From the NCBI RefSeq assembly GCF_037890675.1, contig NZ_CP149574.1:372001-436000 (forward strand): a DNA stretch of 64,000 nt, written 5' to 3'. The notes beneath the pieces are model-generated. The model made no database searches. It was not told the DNA's origin and saw only the letters and a list, made by a program, of their open reading frames with translations. Of the stretch, positions 15,978 through 25,363 are shown one piece after another. Position numbers and translations under genes: made by a program. The stretch comes from Methylovirgula sp. 4M-Z18 (GTDB taxonomy: Bacteria > Pseudomonadota > Alphaproteobacteria > Rhizobiales > Beijerinckiaceae). Within the stretch, counting starts at the first letter, position 1. Every line of letters begins with the position of its first letter.

Positions 15978-16397
15978 ATGTCATCGCCGCCCATCTATTC
16001 CACCATCACCGCCGGTCTGCTCATCCTCCTGCAAATGTTGCTGCTGCTCGATGTGGTGCGGATGCGGTGGAGTGTGCGGCAATCGCTTGGTGATGGCGGC
16101 AAGAAAGAGCTTGCCACTGCGATCCGGCGGCATGGCAACCTTGCCGAGAATGCGGCGATCTTCATCGCGTGCTTCACATTGTTGGAACTCATTGACGGCC
16201 GCGGCGCGTTTCTCGGCGCTTTGTGCCTCGGCCTGCTCATCGGCCGCGCATTGCATGTGATCGGCCTGTCGATGCGCCGCACGGTCAATCCCTTCCGCTC
16301 GGCGGGCGTGGTGATGACGGTGCTCGTCGGTGTCACCCTCGGTCTGCGCCTGGTGCAGGTCGGCATCGCCCATCTATCCGTTTTAGGCCTGCGCTAA
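15978..16397 (+). CDS. MAPEG-family membrane protein
   Basis: A 139-residue four-helix membrane protein of the MAPEG family (microsomal glutathione transferase-like). The family motif is visible as RRHGNLAENAAIF, with hydrophobic segments near residues 8-26, 55-75, 78-95 and 110-132. Bacterial members probably have glutathione transferase or peroxidase activity, but the substrate is not known. GGGGGAG lies 7 bases before ATG 15978. It follows the activator gene by 76 bases and may be read from the same transcript; no functional link is evident. Confidence 0.85.
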   Translation: MSSPPIYSTITAGLLILLQMLLLLDVVRMRWSVRQSLGDGGKKELATAIRRHGNLAENAAIFIACFTLLELIDGRGAFLGALCLGLLIGRALHVIGLSMRRTVNPFRSAGVVMTVLVGVTLGLRLVQVGIAHLSVLGLR

Positions 16398-16464
16398 ACT
16401 ATTGACGATATGCCTCCGCGGCTTAATGTAGGCCATGCAGATGTTCGCGGAGGGTATTTTACCG

Positions 16465-17058
16465 ATGGGCCGTGAAGCGGATTGCTCCTGCCGCTGGGCT
16501 GGCGGTGTAGCCAAGATTCGTGCGCTTTTGGAAACGCGCGAGCTGATCCTGCGTGGCGAATTGCGCCGCCGATTTGCCACTGCCGATTTGCGCGATATAC
16601 GTGCGAGGTCTGGAGAATTATGCTTCTCCGCTGGCGGCGAAGATTATGCGCTGCGCCTTGGCGCGCCCGAAGCTCTGGTGTGGAGCAAGAAATTGACCAC
16701 GCCCCCGCCCTCACTTGCCGCGAAGCTGGGCGTCAGCGCCGCATCCAAGGTGAAAGTCATCGGTCTGCTCGAAGACGCGGTGTTGCGCGATGCGCTGGCC
16801 GGTTGTCTTGCGGTCAATGGCAGCGATGCGGCCTTGAACCTTGCGGTTGTGCACGATGCCGAGACGCTGCAAAAGGTGCTGCACACGCACGCGGCGGCAT
16901 CGTCCGCAACGGCGATCTGGATCGTGCATGAGAAAGGGCCGCGCGCGGCCTTTGGCGAGATGCCGGTGCGCCGGGCCATGCGCACGGCGGGCTATATGGA
17001 CAACAAAGTCGCTTCGGTGTCCGACAATCTGACGGCGACGCGGTACAAGCGGCGATAA
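16465..17058 (+). CDS. Conserved hypothetical protein
   Basis: A 197-residue soluble protein I cannot assign to a named function. The N-terminal third carries RELILRGELRRRF and GELCFSAGGEDYALRLG, followed by an AAKLG...KVKVIG strand, and the C-terminus contains IWIVHEKGPRAAFGE and DNKVASVSDNLTATRY. The second half resembles small alpha/beta domains of unknown function common in Hyphomicrobiales, where the terminal 'VASVS...LT..R' region is conserved. I prefer ATG 16465 because GGAGGG lies 11 bases upstream, over an ATG 30 bases earlier. The AGAGCATTTTC repeat follows directly. Confidence 0.65.
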   Translation: MGREADCSCRWAGGVAKIRALLETRELILRGELRRRFATADLRDIRARSGELCFSAGGEDYALRLGAPEALVWSKKLTTPPPSLAAKLGVSAASKVKVIGLLEDAVLRDALAGCLAVNGSDAALNLAVVHDAETLQKVLHTHAAASSATAIWIVHEKGPRAAFGEMPVRRAMRTAGYMDNKVASVSDNLTATRYKRR

Positions 17059-17059
17059 G

Positions 17060-17161
17060 AGAGCATTTTCCAGAAAAGTTGTTCGACTTTTCGATTAAGA
17101 AAATGCGACCAAATAAATACCTAGAGCAGTTTTCCGCTTCTGAGAGAACGGAAAATGCTCT
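17060..17161. repeat. 100-bp element with AGAGCATTTTC terminal inverted repeats, copy 1
   Basis: The element starts AGAGCATTTTC and ends GAAAATGCTCT, a perfect 11-bp terminal inverted repeat. Inside are a CAGAAAAGTTGTTCGACTTT hairpin-like stretch and AAGAAAATGCGA. A second copy with the same order of motifs is at 41785-41884. It is probably a dispersed non-coding repeat (MITE- or RIME-like) of the Hyphomicrobiales. Confidence 0.85.
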
Positions 17162-17184
17162 GGCAGCGTATTCGGGGGCAGAAC

Positions 17185-17574
17185 ATGCGTTTCTTTTATC
17201 TGGCGGCGGCTCTGATCTTCGCGAGCGCTGCGGCGCAGGCGCAACAGGTGGATTTTTCCGGCAATTGGAGCGTCGTCGGCGATCTGTCTTCGCGGCGAGG
17301 CACGATCGTTTTCATGTCGACCTGCGGCCTCGACCAGATCGGCAGTCAGGTGAGCGGCACCTGCGAGGGGCAGAAGAGTTCCTGCGCCTTGACCGGGGTG
17401 GTCAAGGGCAATGATATCCGTTGGACGTGCCGCACGCTGACCACCGATCAGCCGAACTTGACCGGAGCGTTCACCTTCCGCGGCGCGGTCGGCAACGACC
17501 ATATCGTGCATGGCACATGGGGCCATTCGCGCTTTGCCCGCCGGCGCGGATATTTCTTCATGGTGCGCGTGTAA
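17185..17574 (+). CDS. Small exported hypothetical protein
   Basis: A 129-residue protein with a clear signal peptide (residues 1-17, cleavage near AQA-QQ). The mature part is rich in short beta-strands: VDFSGNWSVVGDL, GTIVFMSTCGLDQIG, QVSGTCEG, then AFTFRGAVGNDHIVHGTW, a pattern like lipocalin or avidin-type barrels that measure 'sample versus background' proteins. Cysteines near residues 46, 60, 67 and 82 could pair. The GGGGGC before ATG 17185 supports the start; the upstream frame lies in the repeat. Function unknown. Confidence 0.7.
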   Translation: MRFFYLAAALIFASAAAQAQQVDFSGNWSVVGDLSSRRGTIVFMSTCGLDQIGSQVSGTCEGQKSSCALTGVVKGNDIRWTCRTLTTDQPNLTGAFTFRGAVGNDHIVHGTWGHSRFARRRGYFFMVRV

Positions 17575-17600
17575 CTCACGACAACTTTGAGATCATTCTG

Positions 17601-18011
17601 ATGACCCGCATTCAATGCCGCTGCGGTGCAGTGGAAATCGCGATCTCAGTGGAGCCGATCGCCCAAATGTTCTGTCATTGCGACGATTGCCAGGCAGTGC
17701 ATGGCGCCGCCTATGCGCCGGAATCGGTCTATCCGGCGGGCGCGGTCGAGATCGTGCGCGGCGAGACGCTGCAATGGATCTTGAAGCGCAACCCGCGCTA
17801 CATGTGCGCGCGCTGCGGCACGAAGCTGTTCATCGACGTGCTCGCCGCACGGCTGCGCGGCGTGAACGGCTATTTGCTGCCCGACGGCGGGTTCCGCCCC
17901 ACCTACCACATGCAATGCCAATTCGCCGTCCGCCCGGTGGTCGACGATCTGCCGCACTACAAATCACGTTCGCCGCAATTTGGCGGACCGGATGAGGTGG
18001 TGGAGTGGTGA
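17601..18011 (+). CDS. GFA/CENP-V family zinc-binding protein
   Basis: A 136-residue member of the glutathione-dependent formaldehyde-activating (GFA) fold. Zinc ligands are seen as QCRCGAVE near residue 6, FCHCDDCQ near 24-31 and CARCGTKLF near 71-79. The eponymous Gfa catalyses or accelerates S-hydroxymethylglutathione formation, but most paralogues have no proven activity, so a formaldehyde role here is only a possibility despite the C1 genes nearby. It starts 26 bases after the preceding small exported protein gene. Confidence 0.85.
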   Translation: MTRIQCRCGAVEIAISVEPIAQMFCHCDDCQAVHGAAYAPESVYPAGAVEIVRGETLQWILKRNPRYMCARCGTKLFIDVLAARLRGVNGYLLPDGGFRPTYHMQCQFAVRPVVDDLPHYKSRSPQFGGPDEVVEW

Positions 18012-18020
18012 GCCGACGCC

Positions 18021-18051
18021 TGATCCTGCGGGCGAGACGCCCGCGGTCCCA
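18021..18051. repeat. GCGGGCG-AGA-CGCCCGC hairpin repeat
   Basis: A perfect 7-bp stem (18028-18034 with 18038-18044) inside the sequence CTGCGGGCGAGACGCCCGCG followed by GTCCCAGACG. This resembles a widespread intergenic palindrome of high-GC proteobacteria. It lies between two converging genes and may serve as a bidirectional transcription stop, though there is no T-run. Confidence 0.6.
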
Positions 18052-18059
18052 GACGCTTC

Positions 18060-20345
18060 TCATCCGCCCACGTTGAACGCGGCCAGCGCCGCCATGTTCA
18101 CGATGTCGCTGTCCTTCGCGCCGAGCGGCACGATCTGCACCGGCTTGTCGAGGCCGACGATCAGCGGGCCGATCACCGTCGCGCCGCCGAGTTCCTGCAG
18201 CATTTTCGTCGAGATGCTCGCCGAGTGGAACGCCGGCATGATCAGCACGTTCGCCGTATCGCTGAGGCGGCAGAACGGATAGGAGGACATCGCCTGCTTG
18301 TTCAGCGCGACATCGGCCGCCATTTCGCCGTCATATTCGAAATCGACGCGCTGGTGGTCGAGCAGGCGCACGGCGTCCATCACCTTCTGCGAGCGCTCGC
18401 CCGGCGGGTGGCCGAAGCTGGAGAAGGCGAGCATGGCGACGCGCGGCTCATAGCCGAACCGCTTCGCAACGCCGGCCGCTTCGATAGCGATTTGCGCGAG
18501 ATCTTCGGCATCCGGCATTTCGCAAATGGCTGTATCGGCCACGACGACCGGGCGGCCGCGCGCCAGCACTAGCGACACACCGATGACGCGATGGCCCGGT
18601 TTCTGGTCGATCACGCGGCGCACTTCCTCGAGCGCGATGGAGAAGTTGCGGGTCACACCCGTCACCATGGCGTCGGCGTCGCCGAGCGCCACCATGGCCG
18701 CGGCGAAATGGTTGCGGTCCTGATTGATCAGGCGCTGGCAGTCGCGCATCAGGTAGCCGCGCCGCTGCAGGCGCTCGTAGAGAAATTGCGCATAGACATT
18801 GTTGCGCTTCGACAGGCGGGCATTGTGGATCTCGATGCCTTCGCGCTCCAGATCGACGCCGGCGAAGGCGGCCGTCTCGGTGATGCGGTCTTCGCGGCCG
18901 ACGAGAATTGCCGTGCCGAGGCCCTGGTTGGCAAAGGAGACCGCGGCGCGGATCACCTGCTCTTCCTCACCTTCGGCGAAGACCACGCGTTTGGGGTAGC
19001 GGCGCACCCGCTCGATCGTGCGCTGCAGGGCGCTGGCGATCGGATCGCGGCGGGCGGAGAGTTGGTTGCGATAGGCCTCCATATCGACGATCGGCCGCCG
19101 CGCCACCAGGGTCGCCATCGCGGCCTTGGCCACGGCAACTGGAATCGTGTGAATGAGGCGCGGGTCGAACGGCACGGGGATGATGTAATCGCGGCCGAAG
19201 CGCGGGCGCGCGCCTTGATAGGCGACCGCGACCTCGTCGGGCACGTCCTCGCGCGCAAGGTCGGCGAGCGCATGCACCGCGGCGATTTTCATGTCCATGT
19301 TGATGGTGGTTGCGCGCACGTCGAGCGCGCCCCGGAAAATGTAAGGGAAGCCGAGGACGTTGTTCACCTGGTTCGGATAGTCCGAACGGCCTGTGGCGAT
19401 GATGACGTCGTCGCGCACCGAATGCGCATCCTCGGGCGTGATTTCGGGATCGGGGTTGGCCATGGCGAAGATGACCGGATTCGGCGCCATGCTCTTCACC
19501 ATGTCGGGTGTGAGGGCTCCTTTGGCGGAAAGACCGAAGAAGATATCGGCGCCCACCATGGCCTCTTCGAGCGTGCGCAGTTCGGTGTCGACCGCATGGG
19601 CCGATTTCCACTGGTTCATGCCCTCCTTGCGGCCGCGGTAGACGACGCCCTTGGTGTCGCACAGCACCACATTCTCCGGCGCGAAGCCGATCGCCTTGAT
19701 GAGATCGAGGCAGGCGATGCCGGCCGCTCCGGCGCCATTGCACACCAGGCGCGTTTTCTTGATGTCGCGCCCGGTGAGCTCTATGGCGTTGATCATGCCG
19801 GCGGTGGCGATGATGGCGGTGCCGTGCTGGTCGTCATGAAAGACCGGAATGTCCATCAATTCGCGCAGTTTTTCTTCGATGATGAAGCATTCCGGCGCCT
19901 TGATGTCTTCGAGATTGATGCCGCCGAAGGACGGGCCGAGGTACTTCACCGAATTGATGAATTCCTCCGGGTCTTCGGTCGCGACCTCGAGATCGACGGA
20001 ATCGATGTCGGCGAAGCGCTTGAACAGCACGGCCTTGCCCTCCATCACGGGCTTGGAGGCGAGCGCCCCCAGATTGCCGAGGCCGAGAATGGCCGTGCCG
20101 TTCGAAATCACGGCGACCATGTTGCCCTTGGTCGTGTAATCGTAGGCGGTGCTGGGATCGGCAGCGATCGCCTTGACCGGCACGGCGACGCCCGGCGAAT
20201 AGGCGAGCGAAAGGTCGCGCTGGGTCGCCATCGGCTTGGTCGCCGTGATCTCCAATTTGCCGGGCCGGCCCTTGGAATGGAATTGCAGCGCTTCTTGATC
20301 GGTGAAAGTGGGGCGTTTCGGGGGAACAGAGCGCTCGGCTGCCAT
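18060..20345 (-). CDS. maeB: NADP-dependent malic enzyme (MaeB type)
   Basis: A 761-residue malic enzyme with the bacterial two-domain layout. Residues about 15-430 form the malic enzyme (SLAYSPGVA, VCNGAGAAGIACL nucleotide site, FGLSAKGALTP, FAMANPDPEI), and about 440-755 the phosphotransacetylase-like C-terminal domain, usually regulatory. It decarboxylates malate to pyruvate with NADP+. In an ethylmalonyl-CoA pathway organism this drains excess C4 acids towards pyruvate. I start at ATG 20345 because the upstream in-frame sequence is untypical of the family. It is divergent from mutS across 247 bases. Confidence 0.93.
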   Translation of the reverse strand: MAAERSVPPKRPTFTDQEALQFHSKGRPGKLEITATKPMATQRDLSLAYSPGVAVPVKAIAADPSTAYDYTTKGNMVAVISNGTAILGLGNLGALASKPVMEGKAVLFKRFADIDSVDLEVATEDPEEFINSVKYLGPSFGGINLEDIKAPECFIIEEKLRELMDIPVFHDDQHGTAIIATAGMINAIELTGRDIKKTRLVCNGAGAAGIACLDLIKAIGFAPENVVLCDTKGVVYRGRKEGMNQWKSAHAVDTELRTLEEAMVGADIFFGLSAKGALTPDMVKSMAPNPVIFAMANPDPEITPEDAHSVRDDVIIATGRSDYPNQVNNVLGFPYIFRGALDVRATTINMDMKIAAVHALADLAREDVPDEVAVAYQGARPRFGRDYIIPVPFDPRLIHTIPVAVAKAAMATLVARRPIVDMEAYRNQLSARRDPIASALQRTIERVRRYPKRVVFAEGEEEQVIRAAVSFANQGLGTAILVGREDRITETAAFAGVDLEREGIEIHNARLSKRNNVYAQFLYERLQRRGYLMRDCQRLINQDRNHFAAAMVALGDADAMVTGVTRNFSIALEEVRRVIDQKPGHRVIGVSLVLARGRPVVVADTAICEMPDAEDLAQIAIEAAGVAKRFGYEPRVAMLAFSSFGHPPGERSQKVMDAVRLLDHQRVDFEYDGEMAADVALNKQAMSSYPFCRLSDTANVLIMPAFHSASISTKMLQELGGATVIGPLIVGLDKPVQIVPLGAKDSDIVNMAALAAFNVGG

Positions 20346-20592
20346 TTTTATACCCAGAATAAGAGGTGTGTGCCGCTTCGGACGGCGGTGCTTGGGCAGC
20401 GACCATAAGGGGGCGGCGGGGGATGCACAAGATGGCGGCCGGAGGGCAAACGGGGAACAAGCCGCGTGGATTGGCCGCTGCTCGGGTCCGCCCGGCAAAC
20501 GCGCGCGAGAGACCTGTTGATGAATTCGCAGCCAGCCGTGCGGCAGAGGCCCCCATCTGCTACATCGTGTCATCTTGAATACGAACGGTCCC

Positions 20593-23313
20593 ATGAACGC
20601 TCCCGCCCGTCCCGATCCCCGCCTGGCTGAGGCCGCCGCGAAGGCGACGCCGATGATGGCGCAATATCTGGAGATCAAGGCGGCCAATCCCGGCTCGCTG
20701 CTGTTCTACCGGATGGGCGATTTCTACGAATTGTTTTTCGAGGATGCGGAGATCGCCTCGCGCGCGCTTGGCATCGTGCTCACCAAGCGCGGCAAGCACC
20801 AGGGCGACGATATTCCGATGTGCGGCGTGCCGGTCGAGCGCGCCGACGACTACCTGCAGCGGCTGATCGCACTCGGCCATCGGGTCGCCGTGTGCGAGCA
20901 GATCGAGGATCCAGCGGAAGCCAAGAAGCGCGGGCCGAAATCGGTGGTGCAGCGCGGCGTGGTGCGGCTCGTGACCCCGGGCACGATCACCGAGGAGCGG
21001 CTGCTTGACCCGGCGCGCGCCAATCTCTTCGTGACGCTGGCGCGGTTGCGCGCGGGCGAGGGGGCTTGGACCTATGGCATCGCGGCGGTCGATATTTCGA
21101 CCGGCGATTTCTCGCTGCTCGAAACCGACGAGGCCGGATTGGGCGCCGAAGTCGCGCGGCTCGAGCCGAGCGAGATCGTCGCGCCCGAAGCGGTTGCGTC
21201 CGATCCTTCCGTGCAGAAAATCTTCGAACAGATTCGCGCGCCGGTGACGCCGGTCGGCCGCGACGTATCCGATTCCGTTTCGGCTGCGCAGCGCCTGTGC
21301 GCCTTTTTCGGCGTCGCGACGCTCGACGGGTTCGGCGCGCTGACCCGCAGCGAAATTGCAGCGGCCGCCATTGCGCTGAATTATGTCGAGCGCACGCAAA
21401 TCGGCGCGCGTCCGAATCTGTCCGTGCCGCAGCGCTTCCTGCGCGGCGGCGTTCTCGAAGTCGATGCGGCGACGCGCGCCAATCTCGAACTCACGCGCAC
21501 TTTGTCGGGCGAGCGCAACGGGTCGCTGCTCGCGACCATCAACCGCACCGTGACGCCGGCGGGCGGCCGTTTGCTCGCCGAGCGCCTTGCGGGACCGCTC
21601 ACCGATCCTCAGGCGATTCTGGCGCGCCAGGATTCGGTGGATTTCTTCCTGAGCGATCCGCTGTTGCGTAGCGACGTGCGCGCCTTGCTGAAATCCGCGC
21701 CCGACACGCTGCGTTCCTTGTCGCGCCTCGCCTTGCAGCGCGGCGGGCCGCGCGATCTTGCCGCGTTGCGCGACGGGATCGCCGCGGCGCAAAGGATCGC
21801 GCAGCTCTTGACCGCGCGCGGTGAATTGCCGGCCGAGTTGCAAGCCGCCGTGCAGGATGCGGCGCAGATCGATCCTGGGCTACATCGCGCGTTGGACGAG
21901 GCTCTGGCCGAGGAACTGCCGCTCAACCGTCGCGACGGCGGCTTCATTCGCGCGAACTTCGATGCGGGCCTCGACGAATTGCGCGCTTTGCGCGACGAAA
22001 GCCGCCGCGTCATCGCCGCGTTGCAAATGTCCTACGCCGAGAAAGCGGAGACGAAGCAGCTCAAGGTGAAGCACAACAATTTCCTCGGCTATTTCGTCGA
22101 AGTGCCGCAGGCGATGGGCGAGAAATTGCTGCGTCCGCCGTTCAACGAATTGTTCATCCATCGCCAGACCATGGCCGATGCGATGCGCTTTTCGACCGTC
22201 GAGCTCAACGATCTCGAAGCGAAGATCGCGACTGCCGGCGAAAAATCGCTCGAACGTGAGCTCGCACATTTCGACCGTCTGAGCGCGATGGTTTTGGATG
22301 CGGGCGCCGACATTCAAAAGGCCGCGCAGGCGCTGGCGATCGTCGATGTCGCTGCGGCCCTGGCGGAACTTGCCGAACAGGCCGATTGGGTCCGCCCGCA
22401 GGTGGAATCGTCACTCGCCTTTCATGTCGAGGGTGCGCGCCATCCGGTCGTCGAGGCGGCGCTCAAGGCGCGCGGAGCAAGTTTCGTCGCCAATGATTGC
22501 GATCTTTCGGGCAAAGACGACAGGGCCGGCCAGATCGCGCTGATCACCGGTCCGAACATGGCCGGTAAATCGACCTATCTGCGCCAGAACGCGCTCATCG
22601 TTATTCTTGCGCAGATGGGCTCTTACGTGCCGGCGCGCCAGGCACGGATCGGAATCGTCGACCGCTTGTTTTCACGCGTCGGCGCGGCGGACGATCTCGC
22701 GCGCGGCCAATCGACCTTCATGGTCGAGATGGTGGAGACGGCGGCGATCCTCAATCAGGCGACGAAGCGCTCGCTCGTCATTCTGGACGAAATCGGCCGC
22801 GGCACCGCGACCTTCGACGGCCTGTCGATCGCCTGGGCGACGGTCGAGCACCTGCACAATGCAACCCGCGCGCGCACGCTCTTCGCGACGCATTTCCATG
22901 AGCTCACCCAGCTCACGCGCAATCTTACCCGCCTCATCAACCTCACCATGCGCGTCACCGAATGGCACGGCGATGTGGTGTTCCTGCACGAGGTGATGCC
23001 TGGCGCCGCGGACCGTTCCTACGGCATTCAGGTCGCCAAGCTCGCAGGCCTGCCGCTGACCGTGGTGGAGCGCGCCCGTGCCATTCTCGCGACGCTGGAA
23101 GCGGGCGACCGGCAGGCGCCGACGCAAAAGCTGCTCGATGACCTGCCGCTCTTCGCCGCGCAGATCCAGCCGCCGCCACCCCCGCCCGCGCCGCCGCCGG
23201 ACGATCCGGTGCAGGAAATGCTGGAAGGGCTCAATCCCGATGAAATGACGCCGCGCGAGGCGCTGGAGGCGCTGTATCGGCTGAAGCAGGCGCAGAAGGG
23301 CGGAGGCTCTTAA
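20593..23313 (+). CDS. mutS: DNA mismatch repair protein MutS
   Basis: A full-length MutS of 906 residues. The mismatch-binding Phe-X-Glu is in MGDFYELFF (Phe44, Glu46). Connector, lever and clamp domains follow, then the ABC-type ATPase with Walker [10 protein letters not shown] near 652, [11 protein letters not shown] near 728 and the FATHFHEL switch. The C-terminus has a Pro-rich linker and a short helical tetramer/dimer tail. It recognises base mismatches and recruits MutL. I prefer ATG 20593 over a TTG six codons earlier. No strong ribosome site is present. Confidence 0.97.
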   Translation: MNAPARPDPRLAEAAAKATPMMAQYLEIKAANPGSLLFYRMGDFYELFFEDAEIASRALGIVLTKRGKHQGDDIPMCGVPVERADDYLQRLIALGHRVAVCEQIEDPAEAKKRGPKSVVQRGVVRLVTPGTITEERLLDPARANLFVTLARLRAGEGAWTYGIAAVDISTGDFSLLETDEAGLGAEVARLEPSEIVAPEAVASDPSVQKIFEQIRAPVTPVGRDVSDSVSAAQRLCAFFGVATLDGFGALTRSEIAAAAIALNYVERTQIGARPNLSVPQRFLRGGVLEVDAATRANLELTRTLSGERNGSLLATINRTVTPAGGRLLAERLAGPLTDPQAILARQDSVDFFLSDPLLRSDVRALLKSAPDTLRSLSRLALQRGGPRDLAALRDGIAAAQRIAQLLTARGELPAELQAAVQDAAQIDPGLHRALDEALAEELPLNRRDGGFIRANFDAGLDELRALRDESRRVIAALQMSYAEKAETKQLKVKHNNFLGYFVEVPQAMGEKLLRPPFNELFIHRQTMADAMRFSTVELNDLEAKIATAGEKSLERELAHFDRLSAMVLDAGADIQKAAQALAIVDVAAALAELAEQADWVRPQVESSLAFHVEGARHPVVEAALKARGASFVANDCDLSGKDDRAGQIALITGPNMAGKSTYLRQNALIVILAQMGSYVPARQARIGIVDRLFSRVGAADDLARGQSTFMVEMVETAAILNQATKRSLVILDEIGRGTATFDGLSIAWATVEHLHNATRARTLFATHFHELTQLTRNLTRLINLTMRVTEWHGDVVFLHEVMPGAADRSYGIQVAKLAGLPLTVVERARAILATLEAGDRQAPTQKLLDDLPLFAAQIQPPPPPPAPPPDDPVQEMLEGLNPDEMTPREALEALYRLKQAQKGGGS

Positions 23314-23378
23314 AATCTCGCTTGCGCGCAGATTCCAACTCTTATTCGAATGTTTTCATTGATTTTCGAAGGGGCCGA

Positions 23379-23612
23379 TTAAATTTCGCCACGCGTGAGC
23401 GCCATGATCTCGTTCGTGCTCAAACCCTTTCCGGCATGTCCGCGGAACCTTGCGAAATGGCTCGGTGTCGGCCGTTTGTCGACTTTGACGAGGACTATGC
23501 GGCCATCCGGCGCGCGCTCGAAATCGACCATGCTGCCCGGACCGATGTTCAGCGAATCCCGGACGGACTTGGGAAGGGTGATTTGCCCTTTGCGGGTCAC
23601 CGTTACGGCCAT
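23379..23612 (-). CDS. AbrB/MazE-fold antitoxin-like regulator, orphan
   Basis: A 77-residue SpoVT/AbrB swapped-hairpin DNA-binding protein: TVTRKGQITLPKSVRDSLNI is the DNA-binding strand pair, followed by GSMVDFE and a C-terminal tail GLSTNEIMALTRGEI typical of antitoxins that bind PIN-domain toxins. CGAGGATCAG before ATG 23610-23612 is a good ribosome site. No toxin gene is found on either side: mutS ends 65 bases downstream and the other flank leads to a divergent ComM gene. It may be a stray antitoxin or an ordinary regulator. Confidence 0.8.
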   Translation of the reverse strand: MAVTVTRKGQITLPKSVRDSLNIGPGSMVDFERAPDGRIVLVKVDKRPTPSHFARFRGHAGKGLSTNEIMALTRGEI

Positions 23613-23768
23613 CTGATCCTCGATAATGCCATTTTTCGCGTAAGTACTATTTACCACGACTGCCGCCGAACGCGCGCCTGATCTGATCTGGATCAAGTGC
23701 GTTCCCTTAATGTTCTTGCCTTTGCCGCCGGATCACGTTAGGCTCAAGGCGCTGGATATTGGGGGCTC

Positions 23769-25313
23769 ATGCAAATGGTGGTTCGGGTCGCGACTGTGGC
23801 GTTCGAGGGCATCGAGGCGCGGCCCGTCGACGTGCAAGTGCAGGTCTCGCGCGGTGGCGCCGCCTTCACCATCGTCGGCCTTGGCGACAAGGCGGTTGCG
23901 GAGTCGCGCGAGCGGGTGCGCTCCGCCCTGATCGCCTCGGCGCTTGCCCTGCCGGCGCAGCGGATCACCGTCAATCTCGCGCCGGCCGACATGCCGAAGG
24001 AGGGCAGCCATTACGATCTCCCGATCGCGCTCGGCATCATGGCGGCGATCGGCGCGCTTCCCGCCGATGCGCTGCAGACCTACACGGTCCTGGGCGAACT
24101 CGCGCTCGACGGCACGATCAGCCAGGTCGCCGGCGTGCTGCCCGCGGCGATCGCCGCCAATGCGCGCGGGCAAGGGCTGATCTGCCCGGCCGTTTGCGGG
24201 GCGGAGGCCGCCTGGGCGGCGCAGGATCTCGACATTCTCGCGCCGCGTTCGCTCATCCAGCTCGCCAATCATTTCAAGGGCACCCAGGTGATGGCCCGTC
24301 CCGTGCCCTTGGTGCGGCAAAGCGCCGGCGCGGAGCTCGATCTATGCGACATCCGCGGCCAGGAAAGCGCGAGACGGGCGCTGGAGATCGCCGCGGCGGG
24401 TGGCCATAATCTCCTCCTCAACGGCCCGCCGGGCGCCGGTAAAAGCATGCTGGCGGCGCGGCTGCCCTCGATTTTGCCGCCCTTGAGCCCGCGCGAACTG
24501 CTGGAAGTCTCGATGATCCATTCGGTCGCGGGACTTCTCGCCGGCGGCGAGCTTTCTGATCGTCGGCCTTATAGGTCGCCGCACCATTCGGCCTCCATGG
24601 CGGCCTTGGTCGGCGGCGGCATTCATGCGCGGCCCGGCGAGGTCTCGCTGGCGCACAACGGCGTCTTGTTTCTCGACGAATTGCCCGAATTTCAGCCCAA
24701 CGTGCTCGATTCCCTGCGCCAGCCGATGGAGGCCGGGGAGGTGCTGATTTCGCGCGCCAACCATCGCATCACATATCCGGCGCGCTTTCAGCTCGTTGCG
24801 GCAATGAACCCCTGCCGCTGCGGCCATGCGCTCGACCCAGGCTTTGCCTGCAAGCGCCAGCCGAACGAGCGCTGCATGGCGCAATATCAGACGCGCCTGT
24901 CCGGGCCGCTGCTCGACCGGATCGATCTGCATATCGACGTGCCGGCCGTGTCCGCCGCCGATCTGACCTTGCCGCCTTCCGCCGAGCGCTCTGTGGATGT
25001 GGCGGCGCGGGTGGCAAGCGCTCGCCGCAAGCAGGCCGCGCGTTACGACGCCTTGGGTTTGCGGCCGGGGACGACCAACGCCACCGTGCCGTCCTCGGTC
25101 CTCGACGAGGTCGCGGCGCTCGATTCCTCCGGGCTCAGCCTGGTGCGCGATGCGGCCGAGCGCATGCGGCTGTCGGCGCGCGGCTATCATCGCGTGCTGA
25201 AGCTGGCGCGCACCCTGGCCGATCTCGACGATGCGGAAAAGGTCGGGCGGCTGCATCTCGCCGAAGCGCTGTCCTACCGCGCCAATTCCGACCGGCTGAC
25301 GCGGGCGGCGTGA
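23769..25313 (+). CDS. ComM/YifB-family Mg-chelatase-like AAA+ ATPase
   Basis: A 514-residue ComM (YifB) protein. The N-terminal ChlI-like domain (about 20-140, LADMPKEGSHYDLPIALG region) is followed by the AAA+ core with Walker A GPPGAGKSM (near 219) and Walker B VLFLDELPEF, a CRCGH...C cysteine motif, and the C-terminal Mg_chelatase_C helical domain ending HLAEALSYR. ComM is a branch-migrating helicase aiding homologous recombination of incoming DNA. It stands alone, divergent from the AbrB-like gene. Confidence 0.93.
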   Translation: MQMVVRVATVAFEGIEARPVDVQVQVSRGGAAFTIVGLGDKAVAESRERVRSALIASALALPAQRITVNLAPADMPKEGSHYDLPIALGIMAAIGALPADALQTYTVLGELALDGTISQVAGVLPAAIAANARGQGLICPAVCGAEAAWAAQDLDILAPRSLIQLANHFKGTQVMARPVPLVRQSAGAELDLCDIRGQESARRALEIAAAGGHNLLLNGPPGAGKSMLAARLPSILPPLSPRELLEVSMIHSVAGLLAGGELSDRRPYRSPHHSASMAALVGGGIHARPGEVSLAHNGVLFLDELPEFQPNVLDSLRQPMEAGEVLISRANHRITYPARFQLVAAMNPCRCGHALDPGFACKRQPNERCMAQYQTRLSGPLLDRIDLHIDVPAVSAADLTLPPSAERSVDVAARVASARRKQAARYDALGLRPGTTNATVPSSVLDEVAALDSSGLSLVRDAAERMRLSARGYHRVLKLARTLADLDDAEKVGRLHLAEALSYRANSDRLTRAA

Positions 25314-25363
25314 AGCTGCCGCCGTCGTTGGCGTCAAGATTGCGGCGCTTGCAGGATCGCGCC

